From Amaurobius ferox (Eukaryota > Arthropoda > Arachnida > Araneae > Amaurobiidae): 64,000 bases of DNA. The position numbers and the translations under genes were made by a program. Below the pieces are notes generated by a model that saw only the letters and a list, made by a program, of their open reading frames with translations, did not search any database and was not told the DNA's origin. Numbering within the stretch: the stretch's first letter is position 1; every line of letters starts with the position of its first letter. This document shows, in pieces, positions 46,092 through 58,674 of this stretch. The stretch covers positions 164,600,750 to 164,664,749 of the forward strand of contig OX578135.1 in assembly GCA_951213105.1 (NCBI GenBank), read 5' to 3'.

Positions 46092-47778
46092 CTAGCTGAA
46101 TACCCGTTGAAAATCAACGGTCTCGCAATAAGCAATCCCTGAATAATGTAAATTTTATAATAATTCGCGTTTCACATTTATTCGACAAATCGAATATTTT
46201 GGTGTGCAGAACCCCCTAAAGGAGAAAATATTGGAGAACTAAATTTTCGCACTTCTTCCTCTGTTTGTATTGTGTTTTTTATCAGATGATTGGCCCATAT
46301 ACCAAATATCAAGCCTCTATCACATTTAAAAGGAAGCGTGCCTCATTTATTCAGAAAATCGAACATATTAGTGTGCGTACCCCTTAAAGTAACAAATATT
46401 GGAAATCTGAAATTTCACACTTTCTTCCTTTCAAACTATCTACCCTTACACCAAATTTGATATCTCTATCTCATTTCGAAGCATGGTTTTTTATCAATTC
46501 TCTTTTCGAACGTTTCGAACGAATAGATAGAGAGACATCGGCACCCCCTACAATAGCAAATGTTGGAAGACTGAAATTGCACACTTTCTTCCTTTCCAAC
46601 TTTTTACCCGTACACCAAATTTTAAATCTCTATCTCATCGTGAAGCATGCTTTTCTAGCATTTCATCTTTCGAATGCTTTTGTGTTGATGTTGAAACCCA
46701 GACCGTCCGACCTACCAGAAAGGTGTAAGGTAACTGTTTTGGACGGTCGGGAAGTGCCACCCAATTCAGACCGGAACCCAGTGGGGGAGGCATCCACAGG
46801 GACCGTACCCTCCTTCCCCTACCACCAACCTCTCGGAAGGACTTTCGGACCCACATGTTTAACGTGATCGTACTCCGCATGAACACGGCGGCAGTTTTGG
46901 CAGTGGCTGGACTCGAACCCGGGCCAACCGAGTGCAACTCCAGCGCGCTAACCAATGGGCTACCGCGCCCCTCGAATGCTTTTGTGTGGAGTACCCACCC
47001 CTTTAACTATACATTTTTTAAAAACTCTATTCTTTTTGTAATTTCTATGAGATGTTTCGCCCATATACCAAATATAAAGCCTCTATCACGTTTTTAAAGG
47101 AGCGTTTCTCCTTTATTCCGAAAATCGAACGTTTTGGTGTGCGAGGTGCGACACCCCCTTAAGTAGAAAATATTGGAAATCTGAAATTGCACACTTTCTT
47201 CCTTTCGAACGATTTACCCATACACCGAATTTGAAGTCTCTATCTCATCGCAAAGCATGCTTTCCTATCATTTCACTTTTCGAACGTTTTGGTGTGCGGC
47301 ACCCCCTTAAGTGGAAAATATTGGAAATCTGAAATTGCACACTTTCTTCCTTTCGAACGATTTACTCATACACCAAACTTGAAGTCTCTATCTCATCGCA
47401 AAGCATGCTCTCCTATCATTTCACTTTTCGAACGTTTTGGTGTGCTGCACCCCCCCCCCCCCCCTCCCTTAAGTAGAAAATATTGGAAATCTGAAATTGC
47501 ACACTTTCTTCCTTTCGAGTGATTTACGCATATACCAACTTTGAAGTCTCTATCTCATCGCAAAGCATGCTTTCCCGTCATTTCACTTTTCGAACGTTTT
47601 GGTGTGGGGCACCCCCTCTGTAGAACGTTTTCGAAAAATTCGATTTTTCCAGGTGGTTTTATCGAACGACCGAGCCGTGTACCAAATTGCAAGTCTCTAT
47701 CTATTCGGGAAGTGCCTAAAAAAAGCGTGACAGACAGACAGACGGACAGACAGACGGACACTTGGCAATTAGTATATA
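46092..47778 (-). mobile_element. RC-B array, unit 3 (1.69 kb)
   Basis: It is nearly identical to unit 2, offset by 1668 bp for most of its length. Visible differences are an A-to-C change in the SINE B-box flank (near 46915), changes in a C run, small substitutions near 47620-47655, and a longer GACAGACAG tract near 47730-47760. Confidence 0.85.
46686..46971 (-). mobile_element. SINE-2 copy in RC-B unit 3
   Basis: Same position, same 16-bp flanks (46670-46685 and 46972-46987) and same sequence as the 45018 copy except a change next to the B box (GGGTTCGAGTCC here). It was copied with the unit, not inserted independently. Confidence 0.92.
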
Positions 47779-48996
47779 CTAGCCGAATACCGGTTGAAAA
47801 TCAACGGTCTCGCAATAAGCAATCCCTGAATAATGTAAATTTTATAATAATTCGCGTTTCACATTTATTTGACAAATCGAATATTTTGGTGTGCAGAATC
47901 CCCTAAAGAAGAAAATATTGGAAAACTGAATTTGCGCATTTCTTCCTCTGTTTGTCTTGTGTTTTTTATCAGATGATTGGCCCATATACCAAATATCAAA
48001 TCTCTATCATGTTTTAAAGGAAGCGTGCTCATTTATTCGGAAAATCGAACATATTATTGCGCACCCCTTAAAGTAGCAAATATTGGAAATCTGAAAATTC
48101 ACACTTTCTTCCTTTCAAACTATCTACCTTTACACCAAATTTGATATCTCTATCTCATTTCGAAGCATGGTTTTCTAAAATTCACTTTTCGAACATTTCA
48201 CTCTGGAGCACCCCCTTAAACGAACATTTAAAGAAAACTATATTCGTCTTGCGTGTTTCCGTCAAATGATTAGCCCATATACCAAGTTTCAAAGCTCTAT
48301 CAAATTTTAAAGGAGCGTTTTCTCATTTATTTTGTAAATCGAACATTTTGGTATGCGGCACCCCCTTAAGTACAAAATATTGGAAATCTGAAATTGCACA
48401 CTTTCTTCCTTTTGAACGATTTACCCATACGCCAAATTTGAAGTCTCTACCTCATCGCAAAGCATGATTTCCTATCATTTCACTTTTCGAACGTTTTAGT
48501 GTGCGGCACCCCCTTAAGTAGAAAATATTGGAAATCTGAAATTGCGCACTTTCTTATTTTTGAACGATTTACCTATACGCCAAATTTGAAGTCTCTATCT
48601 CATCGCAAAGCATGCTCTCCTATCATATCACTTTTCGAATGTTTTGGTGTGCTGCACCCCCCCTTAAGGAGAAAATATTGGAAATCTGAAATTGCACACT
48701 TTCTTCCTTTCGAGTGATTTACTCATATACCAAATTTGAAGTCTCTATCTCATCGCAAAGCATGCTTTCCCGTCATTTCACTTTTCGAACGTTTTGGTGT
48801 GGGGCACCCCCCTCTATGGAACGTTTTCGAAAAATTCGATTTTTCCAGGGGGTTTTATCGAACGACCGAGCCGTGTACCAAATTGCAAGTCTCTATCTAT
48901 TCGGGAAGTGCCTAAAAAAGGCGTGACAGACAGACGGACAGACAGACGGACAGACAGACGGACAGACAGACGGACACTTGGCAATTAGTATATATA
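47779..48996 (-). mobile_element. RC-B array, unit 4 (1.2 kb)
   Basis: It has the hairpin and CTAG at its low-coordinate end and a (GACA)n/(GACG)n tract at 48925-48975. It closes with the family 5' end at about 48996. It lacks the SINE and has fewer subunits. Confidence 0.8.
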
Positions 48997-50849
48997 ATAA
49001 TAGATTCCAAAGTATTTATTGACCAAGTTAGCTTTTATACCCTCAAAAACCAGTGTTTCTTCACTTTTTTTTCTTTTTTTTTTACAGCTGGTTTTCATGT
49101 AACTTCTGAAACCGATTAGTTGTTTCTATTTTTTAATTTAGTATGACACGTATGTTCGTAGTTTTACTTACTGAACAAATGTTTTTCTTTTTTTATTGGA
49201 CACTCACTTATCTCTATGGTTTTTTACCATTCATTCACAGTATCCTACTACTCGCTCATTCCTCCATGGTTTTCACCTCTTTTATCTTCTCTCGCCGTTG
49301 GCAACCCCCCAACCTGTTTACCTGTTTTCATCTGATTCTAACAATAACTTTCCGAGGGATGTTAGGTTTAATTAGAGTTGATGCCTGCTTCAGTCATGTT
49401 TGCTGTTCTAATAACAATTGCCGATCTTTCTTTTACAAGCGACAGTTTCACATCTTGCTTGTCCTGACAAAGAATTCTGTTTGAAAATTGGTTGACACTA
49501 ATAATTCTGTGTTGTATGGTAGTTCCAAGTTGTTTTATTGTATTGGTAGCAGTTGAACTTATGACATTTTGGTAATAAAACCGATGGTTTAAATTCAGAT
49601 TAATCAATTGCTAAAATAAATATTCAAAATTGTACCCACATTTTTTTTTATGTTTCAATTAAAATGCGTTTGAAATTGATATTCAAAAGATGGTCTATTG
49701 CTATGGTAATCATCTAGTTAATGTACTTATTAAGGGCGTCTGAAAACACAGTATTGAAGTCGTTTTCTCGATCGAGTATAATATGAGATCAGGCGATATA
49801 TTCTATATTAATTTAAACAGTAAAGAAGTAAGATAAATTTCAAATGTTCGATATTTTTAAACGTGTTTTCCTGGGGAAATTTTATTTGTTTAATATAGAA
49901 TCTAATATAAAATATGTTATAAAAAAAAAAATACCCAGATATAACAACATTGATACAGTTTTTTGGATTTTTACATATTTTATACTTAATTTAAAATATT
50001 TACGAGTGGCAATGGTTAGTGATTTTGATTATCATTTTAACACGGGGAGTGAGTGGTTATATCTAAAATTATATATCAATTCTGGTTATTTTTCTATTTT
50101 TTTTATTTTATTGCAATTGAATTTTTTAAGTTCTTTGGCGCGCAAAATAACTTTTTTGTATTTAAACCTCCTGCAGGTGTTCCACATGCTTGAAATCCCA
50201 TCCCTTGTTATTGATTCTTTTGTTTTTTATTTAAGTTTCTGTTTTATTTCTTCTGATTTAATAGATATAATCTCATGAACGTTTCATATCTTTCGGACTT
50301 AACCTCATTGTTTTCGCATTTCTGCCTTCTTACTGTATACTATAATATCACATCTGCTTCTTTAGTTGTTCAATTAGCTGTCCTGAACACGGCAAAATCT
50401 CGTAGGTAAGAACCCCCACGGATTCAGACAGTTCTTGCAGCTTGAAGGCGAGAAGTCTCTTTCCGACACCATTTTTCTTTTATCAGTTTGATATACTAAA
50501 TACAGTGCTCTTCCGACCACTTTATAATCATCTCGCCGGCCCGTCATTGAATGCAAATGCGCCAAAATCTAGCACACTGGAGCACAATCCCGTCATCCAT
50601 CATAGACCGGTTTTTCAGTCGGTGATTTACGAAAACAAATTTGTATTAACTCACTGCTGTTGGAATTACGCAAACGAGAGTTAATGAGATACCTTGCCCA
50701 TTGAGGCATGTTCAGCGTTTGGCATTACTTCACGGGTGGGATAAATCGAAATTTCTGGGGTGGAAAACTACACTCAAGTATTTTCATATATTCATATTCC
50801 GTTTATGATTTAGGTCCACTTGTATCCTAATAAGTATGAGAATAAAAAA
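48997..50849. other. No gene assigned, 1.85 kb
   Basis: It contains a 144-codon plus frame (49844-50278) that is extremely AT-rich and hydrophobic, and a GC-richer patch at 50383-50720 with frames on both strands. Neither is recognisable; the patch is the better candidate for an exon or conserved element. Confidence 0.35.
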
Positions 50850-51000
50850 AAAAATCTGATGTGAGCAGCATCTGACTTTTACTACAGACTCATATTATTT
50901 TCTTATTTTTTATTTCGTTATGCATTAAATTGAGTTTAATGGGACACAAGTGGAAATTCTGGTTATATTATAATGAAAATTCTGATTGTATTCTATTTTA
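50850..51000 (+). mobile_element. HX-related 5' end
   Basis: It starts aaatctgatgtgagcagcat, 'ctgacttttactacagactc', like 11537. The 3' limit is not visible. Confidence 0.45.
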
Positions 51001-51342
51001 GCATTAATTCATAAACAAAATTTGACGAAAAACATCTTGTTGAACTACATGTTTAATTAAAATTAAAATTTCTTTACAATTTTTTTTTCTTTAAATTCCT
51101 ACTACTTTTTCAAATGTTAATATTTTTGCTCCAAATTTTTCTTTTGCATTCCGTGAAATATACTACACAAGACTGTGCAAGGATTTTAATATGCTTTTGA
51201 TATTTGATTCAATAATTTTTTTTTTATTGTTATGTACAGTGAAAAAAGGACGGAATTTAAACAGTTCTTAGTTTGACATTTAAAAAAAATAACTACAAAT
51301 TTTGATATTAATTCCATGCACTGTTTTATCAAATACAAAACA

Positions 51343-52122
51343 AACAAGAAAGATCAATCATGCATAAAGCATTGATAATGAAGGACTTTCCAACTGAAAT
51401 GCGATTTTATTTAAACATCTCTAAAAAGCTATACATTCAGCGGTGATCTTTTTTTTTAATTATCACAGAACTACAATGATTTATTTTACTTGAAAACTTA
51501 AAACTTCATCGAAAAAAAATTAACTTTATTCATTTGACGTCATCGAAATGTAAATCGTCTGGCTCTCTATGTAAAAGCAGTGAATATTTCATTCATACAC
51601 TTTTATTCTATACTGCAGAGTTAAATAATTTTGCGTGAAAAACATTCAGCAATTCTTATACAACTCATCTTACAATCACTCGTTTACATTATGCATCCAT
51701 TAAAATTAGGCTTCATTGTAGAAACAATCAAAGTTTGATGATCATTTAAACTAAAAAATATTGTAATTGCGTTGGCAAACATATTTTGCTGAAATTGTTT
51801 TTATATGTTTTATAGAATAATGTGACTATTTTGTAAAATTGTCGAAACAATTTGTGAATTTTAACTTTTTTAAAAAAATGTTTGAAAAATTAGGTCCCAT
51901 AGAGCTCAATGTATTTCATTTTTTCAACCCGGGTTCAATCCAAAACTGAAAACCAGTTGTGTGATATTACATTCCCACATGTCCCACAAACAGTCTCAAC
52001 AACATACTAAAATTTCACTTTGATAAAGTCATTTTTACGGCAGTTATCGTGTGAACGAACAGACAGACAGAATGACCAAAGTCATAAACACTTTTCAACT
52101 ATGTTTGTAAAGTGTTAAAAAC
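51343..52122 (-). mobile_element. HY family element, copy E
   Basis: The 3' end near 51343 is 'agaaagatcaatcatgcata', 'aagcattgata'. The 5' end near 52122 has the cacttttcaactatgtttgt, aaagtgtt hairpin next to a GACAGACAGA tract. It is internally shortened relative to copy F. Confidence 0.75.
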
Positions 52123-52383
52123 ATGCATAAAAATTGTAAAACCTCTATCTTAATTACAAAAGAAGCCTTAGCATTTTAAAAACATGAATGTCGGTCGGAA
52201 ATGAACATGGAGAAAAACAAATTTAAAGTTTTCATAAGTGTGTTGTTTCTATATATCGTCGTGCCGAAAAACATTAATAATTTTTTAAATTAGGATGATA
52301 TACATTTGAAATTTCACCTACATATTTAGAAATGTTACAGTTATAATTTGAACCAATAAAACAAAAACTTGATATTTTGACCA

Positions 52384-53675
52384 TTTTTAACACTTTACAA
52401 CAAAGTTGAAAAGTGCTTATGACTTTGTTCATTCTGTCTGTTTGTCTGTCTGTCCGTTAGCACGATAACTGCCGTAAAAATGACTTAATCAAAATGAAAT
52501 TTTAGTATGTTGTTCAGACGGTCTGTAGGACCTATGGGAATATAAATGAATAATATCACACAATTAGTTTTGGATTGAACCCGGGTTGAAAAAATGAAAT
52601 ACATTGAGCCCTATGTGACCTAATTTTTCAAACATTTTTTAAGCGGATTTAAAATTCACAAACTGCTTCAAAAGTATTCAAATTATCATATAAAAAAAAT
52701 TCAACAAAATATATTGAGTAGTTTTTTAAATAAAAATTAAAATATTAATAACACCTCTTATATGAAGCGATCACATGACCATGATTTGAAGCGATCACGT
52801 GGCCCACTTCAAAATGATATATGGCATCCATCTTGTCTCAAAATCGTGATCTTTAAAGTTCTTTTTAATTCATATTGAGTGTTGTATCTGTCCTAAAACC
52901 ACTTTATTTTTGCTTAAATTATGTGCATCTACATGCTGAAACAACGCAATTACAATATACGTGTTTGAGTTTAAATCATCCTCCAAATTTGATTATTTCT
53001 ACAATGAAGCCGATTTTTCACCTATGTAAAATGTAAACAGCAAAATATGTAAAATGAGTTGTATTAGAATTGCTGTACTTCTTTAACACAAAATCATTTA
53101 GTTCATGGAGTCTGCATAGCTGATATGAATGAAATATTAATTGATTTTACAAAGAGAAGGACGATTTTTTTCGATGAAGTTTTACGCATAGAGTTTAATT
53201 ACTTGTAGCTCCATGGTCTTAATTTTTAAATAAAATAAATTATTATAGTATTGTGATGAATGACATGAATAGGAAATTATTTATGAATGAAATGCTGCTT
53301 TTATAGAGAGAGCCAGTCGTGTTATTTTTTCTATGACGTCATTTTAATGAATTTCAGTTGTTTTTGATGAAGTTTTCAAATATAATAAATTATCGTAGTA
53401 TTATGATAATTTTAAAATTATTATCGAGGAATGTGTAACATTTTAGAGATGATTAAACCAAGCAATTTATATTTCAATGCCATCATTTGAATGAAGTTCA
53501 TTTTTTTCGATGAAGGTTTAAGTTTTCAAATATAATGAATTAATGTAGTATTGTGATAAGTTTTAAAATATTACTGAGGAATGTATTGCATTTTAGACAT
53601 GTTTAAATAAAATTGCATTGAAGTTGGAAAGTGTTTCATAATCAATGCTTTAAGCATGATTGATCTTTCTTGTTA
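52384..53675 (+). mobile_element. HY family element, copy F, full length
   Basis: It starts AACACTTTACAACAAAGTTG, 'aaaagtgctta'. The (CTGT)n tract is followed by 'agcacgataactgccgtaaa' and 'caaaatgaaattttag'. The 3' palindrome is 'aatcaatgctttaagcatga', 'ttgatctttcttg', close to a perfect inverted repeat. It lies head-to-head with copy E, 260 bp apart. Confidence 0.8.
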
Positions 53676-55489
53676 GGATATAAAGTGGATACATACGAAT
53701 TTTGCAGGCCATTCCGCAAAAAGTGTAGGCTCTTTTTCCCGAATCGTATAAAATCTAATCGGTAACAGGGTAACTCCTAACTGACAGAATATGCTCGAAG
53801 GTAAAACTACCTCTTCACAAGTATGAAATGTTCAAAATTTCGGAAATGATCATCCTAGCATTTCAACGAGTTTTTGAGTTAAAAAAGGTGGAGTCAATTT
53901 TATTGTACGAATGAGTTTGAGACGACACTTTTACTAATTGAACTTTTTCGCTACAGAGAGCGTATAAAAATTTAGATCCACCTATTTTTCGATAATACCA
54001 CCACCTTGCAACAAAATGCCACGACATATAATGCTACTGGCCTTTCTGATAATTTTTTGTAATTGGAAGTATGGAGCGAGCAACCACCAATGAGATAAAC
54101 CCCTGAACGAGAATTTTGAAACGCCTTGTTTCTCGTTAGTTATTTCTACTCAAACGATGTTCAGATTGCATTTGTCAAATTAAATTTCTTATTTTTATAT
54201 AAATTATGTATAATTCCAGAATAAATTGGCTATCTTGATTCACATATGATTTAATAATAGTCAAATGAATTTGTTATTTGGATTTGATAGTATATGAACA
54301 TCTCATGTAAATCTTAACTTTTATGATGAACGAAAGTCAAGAAGTTTCAAGTAGTCATTTATAAGTTTGAAGTTAATTACCGTCATTATAAGCATCATTC
54401 TTGCGAAATAAAATGAGAAATAGTATTAACATTTCGTTCCTAATTATGTAGAAATTACTTTATGGGCTAGATTCTCATCAACGGAAATTTCTCATCAACG
54501 ATTCTTACCCGATTATCACAGAAATTCCGCTTTTATATTATTTTCTTGAGAGACACTTATGCGAAATCAAAGCCAATGTTAGTCAACAAACTTTTCATGT
54601 CGTTCAAATTTCGAGAGAATCACTTTTCGGGGAGTGTTTATTGCATTAATCGAAAGTTTCGTCCACCAACGATAACGAACGCTTCAACGTAAGCTACATA
54701 ACGATAGCTACAAAAGCCTGAATTGGTTACTCCTCATACACTTACTTCCATGGTTAATAGGAAACGACAGACGATTTTTTGATTGGATTAATTTGATGCT
54801 CAAAATTTCTTGTTGAATTTAATTTAATTGCATGTGGCAATTATGGATTAAAAAAATATAAAAATGAGTGTTCTGTCCTAAAGACGTGTGTGTTTTGTTC
54901 TTTTATCAAACATTTTATCGAATAAAGTCTTGGTGGAATTTAATTGAAATAAATAACTTTTAAATTCCTGTAGATTTCTAGATATCTAAAGAATTCTAAA
55001 TTTCTCAATATGGTAAGCCTTGTTTTAATGTATTCTAAAGTTATATGAATTTTGATAGCTTGTTTAAGAAATTTATACATATTTCTGTGTTAAAAAAATA
55101 ATTTAAGATTTGAGCATAATATATTATGCACAATTTATTGATTTCAAGAATTAGGTAATATAAAAATGTGAACGTCTCCCAATTTTCTATTAGGGAAAAT
55201 ACAAGAAAATAATACATATTCATCATTATGCATAAATTAAAGAAATGTTTTGTTCATTTACATCTCTTAATTCTCCATTTCAAGATTTCATGGTTAATAA
55301 ATGGTTGTTTTTAATTATAGTTATATCCGAGGCACACTGTGTAGTGCTACTAATATTTCTTCAATTTCTGGTAGTCTCTGCAGACAGGCACGATTTGTTA
55401 GGAGTATAGAATTTACGTATTAGGTAGGAAGATCTAGGGATTGCAAAATAATAATGTTCCGTCGGGTGGTCTTATAATAATTATATTTT
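53676..55489. other. No gene seen, 1.8 kb
   Basis: AT-rich. A short piece at 53938-54000 (gagcgtataaaaatttagatccacctatt) belongs to the direct repeat found at 22716 and 25650. No coding evidence. Confidence 0.4.
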
Positions 55490-55501
55490 GTTAGCGATGT
55501 G

Positions 55502-55560
55502 TCGAAAACCCAGACCACTCGACTCTCTCTGAGGCATGAGCAGCAATTTGAGTGACCGGG
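55502..55560 (-). mobile_element. Ultra-short retroposon-like element, copy 4
   Basis: Minus strand: it starts CCCGGTCACTCAAATTGCTG and ends GTCGAGTGGTCTGGGTTTTC. It lies between gttagcgatgtg (55490-55501) and gttagggatggg (55566-55577), two diverged copies of one target. Confidence 0.75.
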
Positions 55561-55577
55561 AACGAGTTAGGGATGGG

Positions 55578-55637
55578 TCGAAAGCCCTGACCACCCGACT
55601 CGTCCGAAAACATGGAGCAGCAAGATGGATGGCCGGG
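55578..55637 (-). mobile_element. Ultra-short retroposon-like element, copy 5
   Basis: Minus strand: from CCCGGCCATCCATCTTGCTG to GTCGGGTGGTCAGGGCTTTC. The flanks are GAGTTAGGGATGGG (55564-55577) and GAGTTAGGGATGTG (55638-55651). It inserted into the right-hand target copy of element 4. Confidence 0.78.
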
Positions 55638-56050
55638 GAGTTAGGGATGTGTGTAAAAATTAATAATATTGATTAGTAAAGATTAACAGAAGGTCTTCTG
55701 TAATTTACCACAAAGTGGGTGGGAAAAGTTGGGACGACCAAGTATCCCGTATCTTGGTCGTCCCTTCACAATTATTTAAACTAGAAACCTAAATTTTTAC
55801 AAGAATATTACTCATGAATCATAGAGATCCATTAAGAAAGGATATTTGTGTAACCCACGCCTAAGAAGTAGAGAAAGGGTGTGATTACAGAGCGGCATGG
55901 AAAACCTAACGAGTTTTAAGCGTGGAGCGTTTTTTCTCATTGTGTACTGGTTTTATAGTTTACTGTTAGCCGCGGTTTCCTGTTTGGAAAAATCTGCTGT
56001 TAACCTTCTTACGACTAAAAATCAAATGTGAACTCACCTCGTTCAGAGAT

Positions 56051-56170
56051 TTAGTATTCAGCTAATCAGCTTAGTATTCAGCTACGCAGCTTAGTATTTA
56101 GTTATTCAACTTAGTATTTAGCTATTCATCTTAGTATTTAGCTACTCAGCTTGGTATTCAGTTACTCAGT
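56051..56170 (+). repeat. Six 20-bp tandem units
   Basis: Units of the form TTAGTATTTAGCTATTCAGC begin exactly every 20 bp from 56051 to 56151. A few decayed units follow to about 56220. Confidence 0.95.
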
Positions 56171-56225
56171 TAGAAAAGTATACTCAGGTTACCCAGCTTT
56201 ACCCAGCTTCAACTACTCAGATAGG

Positions 56226-56645
56226 AATTTAATGTGAGCAGCACATGACTACAGACCAAGATCAATTCTTTTAGTATTATTTGGAAAACATTTATTTTTT
56301 TCTCTCGTTTTAAACCCACGTTAGAACCTGATTATTAGATCAATTGAAATCATCTGTATTATGCGCATGTGAAAAATTTAAATCTGAATTTTATTGGTCT
56401 ATAATAATTATCAAGTAAATGAAGTGAAATTTGGAGCATGTGTTGGCATTAAAACACAAAACTATCTTTCGCCTTCAAATGAATGTGCTAAATCTACGAG
56501 AATGATGTTAATGAGCCTGTCGCGTAATATTGCATATGGAAAGTTAACATATTTAATATCACCTGGCACTTTGATTTTATGTATCTTTTTTTTTATAAAA
56601 CGTGTAATATCCCAAGATCGTTTCATGTAGCGTTCTAAAATGAGA
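56226..56645 (+). mobile_element. HX fragment, decayed
   Basis: It starts aatttaatgtgagcagcaca. Later words match the HX interior: 'ctaaatctacgagaatgatg', 'attgcatatggaaagttaac' and 'catgtagcgttctaaaatga'. The 3' end is missing. Confidence 0.55.
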
Positions 56646-57785
56646 CTGTTTAACATGATTGACTGTTCTGTTTATTTGACATATTTAAATATTCTTTGGT
56701 GATATAATTGATTTTTTTTTAATTGCATTTATATTTTTCCTGAATAGTATTTGTGAAATGGGTTACATTTCGGATGGAATTGCATAACACTAAACTAACA
56801 TAACACTACATCTCATAAACATAGCTTCTGAGTGTTGTTTAAGCTGTGTGTCACAATATTTATTATATTTTGCAATTTATTAAAATTGTGTTAAAGGTGA
56901 GCTGTATTATGTCTTTTTATTCGATTAAATATTATTTAAATACATTCCTGACATTATTGGCATAAGTATTAAAAACAATTTAAGTAGGTTAAATTAAATC
57001 GGGTTATAAGAAATCTAAATTTTGTGCTGTTTTTTCACAATAGCGAAATTTGCTAATTTATAGGAGAAGCCATGTGTTCGAGATATACTATGTTTTAATA
57101 GTTAAATAGTATCCACCAATCGTGATTTAAATAAGCGTTTGAGGAACTTCTTACATAGAAAATAATCTTCTCGCATCATTTCTTGGTTAAAAAAAACGAA
57201 TCCCCCCCCCCCCCCCCAAGTTTAAGATATATGAGTCAAGATTGAAAACGTGAATCGTGAATTAAACTTAGCGACTATTTCTCCCTCCAAGGTCAGTAAC
57301 ATCTATGCTGCATGTCCAATGCCCGTCACTGGGGTCATCCGACTGCTGCGATTATGGCAAACACTACTGACGTTTTCAATTACCTAAAATGGGAGATGTT
57401 TATCTAGTCAACAACCAATTTAAAGTGATAATTGGAAACATTTGTATTTTTTCCCTACGCTGATCGGATTTTGAACCGAAATCCTGTAGGAGAATGTAAA
57501 CTCTTTTTAATAAAATGGGTAGCTTAACTAGTTCCTAAGCATTTCCCTTTAGTGGTGAAAAAAGTTATTCTTTGTTATCTACATTTCTTTAGATTCTGAT
57601 GACATTTCTGTCTCTAGTAACTTCTGGAATACTACTCGATCGATTTTCGTAGCCTTTTGGTTTAAAGGAAAAGTCGACCTGATGCAGCTTTACCAAATAT
57701 TTTTGATTAATTAAATAACGCATTTAAATTATGACCATTTATTGAATTTATAGCTGTTCCCAACATGTTCTTGGTTTCACGCCCT
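56646..57785. other. No gene seen
   Basis: AT-rich, with a 16-base C run at 57202-57217. No coding evidence. Confidence 0.4.
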
Positions 57786-57915
57786 GCATATTTGCCTAAT
57801 CGTCTCGACCTGTAGATTTGCCCAATCGTATTAAAAGGCAGATTTGCCTAATCGTATTGATTTACAGATTTGCCCATTATCTTGACCTACAGATTTGCTC
57901 ACTACTTTTATCTAA
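57786..57915 (+). repeat. About five ~26-bp tandem units
   Basis: The phrase AGATTTGCCNAATCGTATTG recurs with drift (catatttgcctaatcgtctc, agatttgcccaatcgtatta, agatttgcctaatcgtattg, agatttgcccattatcttg, agatttgctcac). Confidence 0.75.
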
Positions 57916-58674
57916 ATGGAATTCTCATTCAAAATTGTATTGGCCATTAATTGATGCCATTTACTCGGCTGAATTTCCTTAACTCTTTTTTTAATCGACA
58001 GGCCATTATTATCAAATTTAGCTTAAATGTTTTTTCTAAATCGGAAACATAATAAAATTTGAATTATGACCATTTATTGAATTTACTATATATTTATCTT
58101 CAACATGTTCAGAAAATACTTGGCCAATTTTCAAGATTTTATTTTTAAACAAAAAGTATGTATGACCTGCATATTATTTCAAAATTTTTACCAAACTCGA
58201 AAATACATTTAAGTTTAAAATATGATCATTTGTTGAGTCCACCTATCTCTAGCGAGTTCTCGGAATCTCATTTCGTGATTTTACTTTTGAACGAAGGAAA
58301 CCTTTTCTATAGTGGGCCTATATTTACTACAGCTTCCTCTATTTATTACAGCATAAGCTTGTGTTTAAGCCTTGCTGTACTATGTCACGTGCTAAGTCAT
58401 TAGGAAAAAATAATTGAAACAATGTTAGGGAGGATATGCGCAACCTCTCATTATCAGAGACGACCAGACCTGTGTTAAATTCTTCTTGGGAGCACCAGTA
58501 TTGTATTAGGAGTTTTAGTGAACACTTTTTTGTAAACCGCTATATATGTCGCTTTTCACATTAATTACATTTTATACTTCCATAATTTTTAGTCTTTAAA
58601 AACTAGGTGCTTCAATTGATTTTATATAAATTACTGGTAACTATAAAATTGTATGGAAACACGTCAAAATAACC
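57916..58674. other. No gene seen
   Basis: AT-rich. The plus frame at 58158-58403 (81 codons) shows no domain. Confidence 0.35.

Noticed and set aside
49844..50278. 144-codon plus-strand open frame
   Set aside because: Extremely AT-rich, dominated by Phe, Leu, Ile, Tyr, without a domain or splice context. Expected by chance at this composition.
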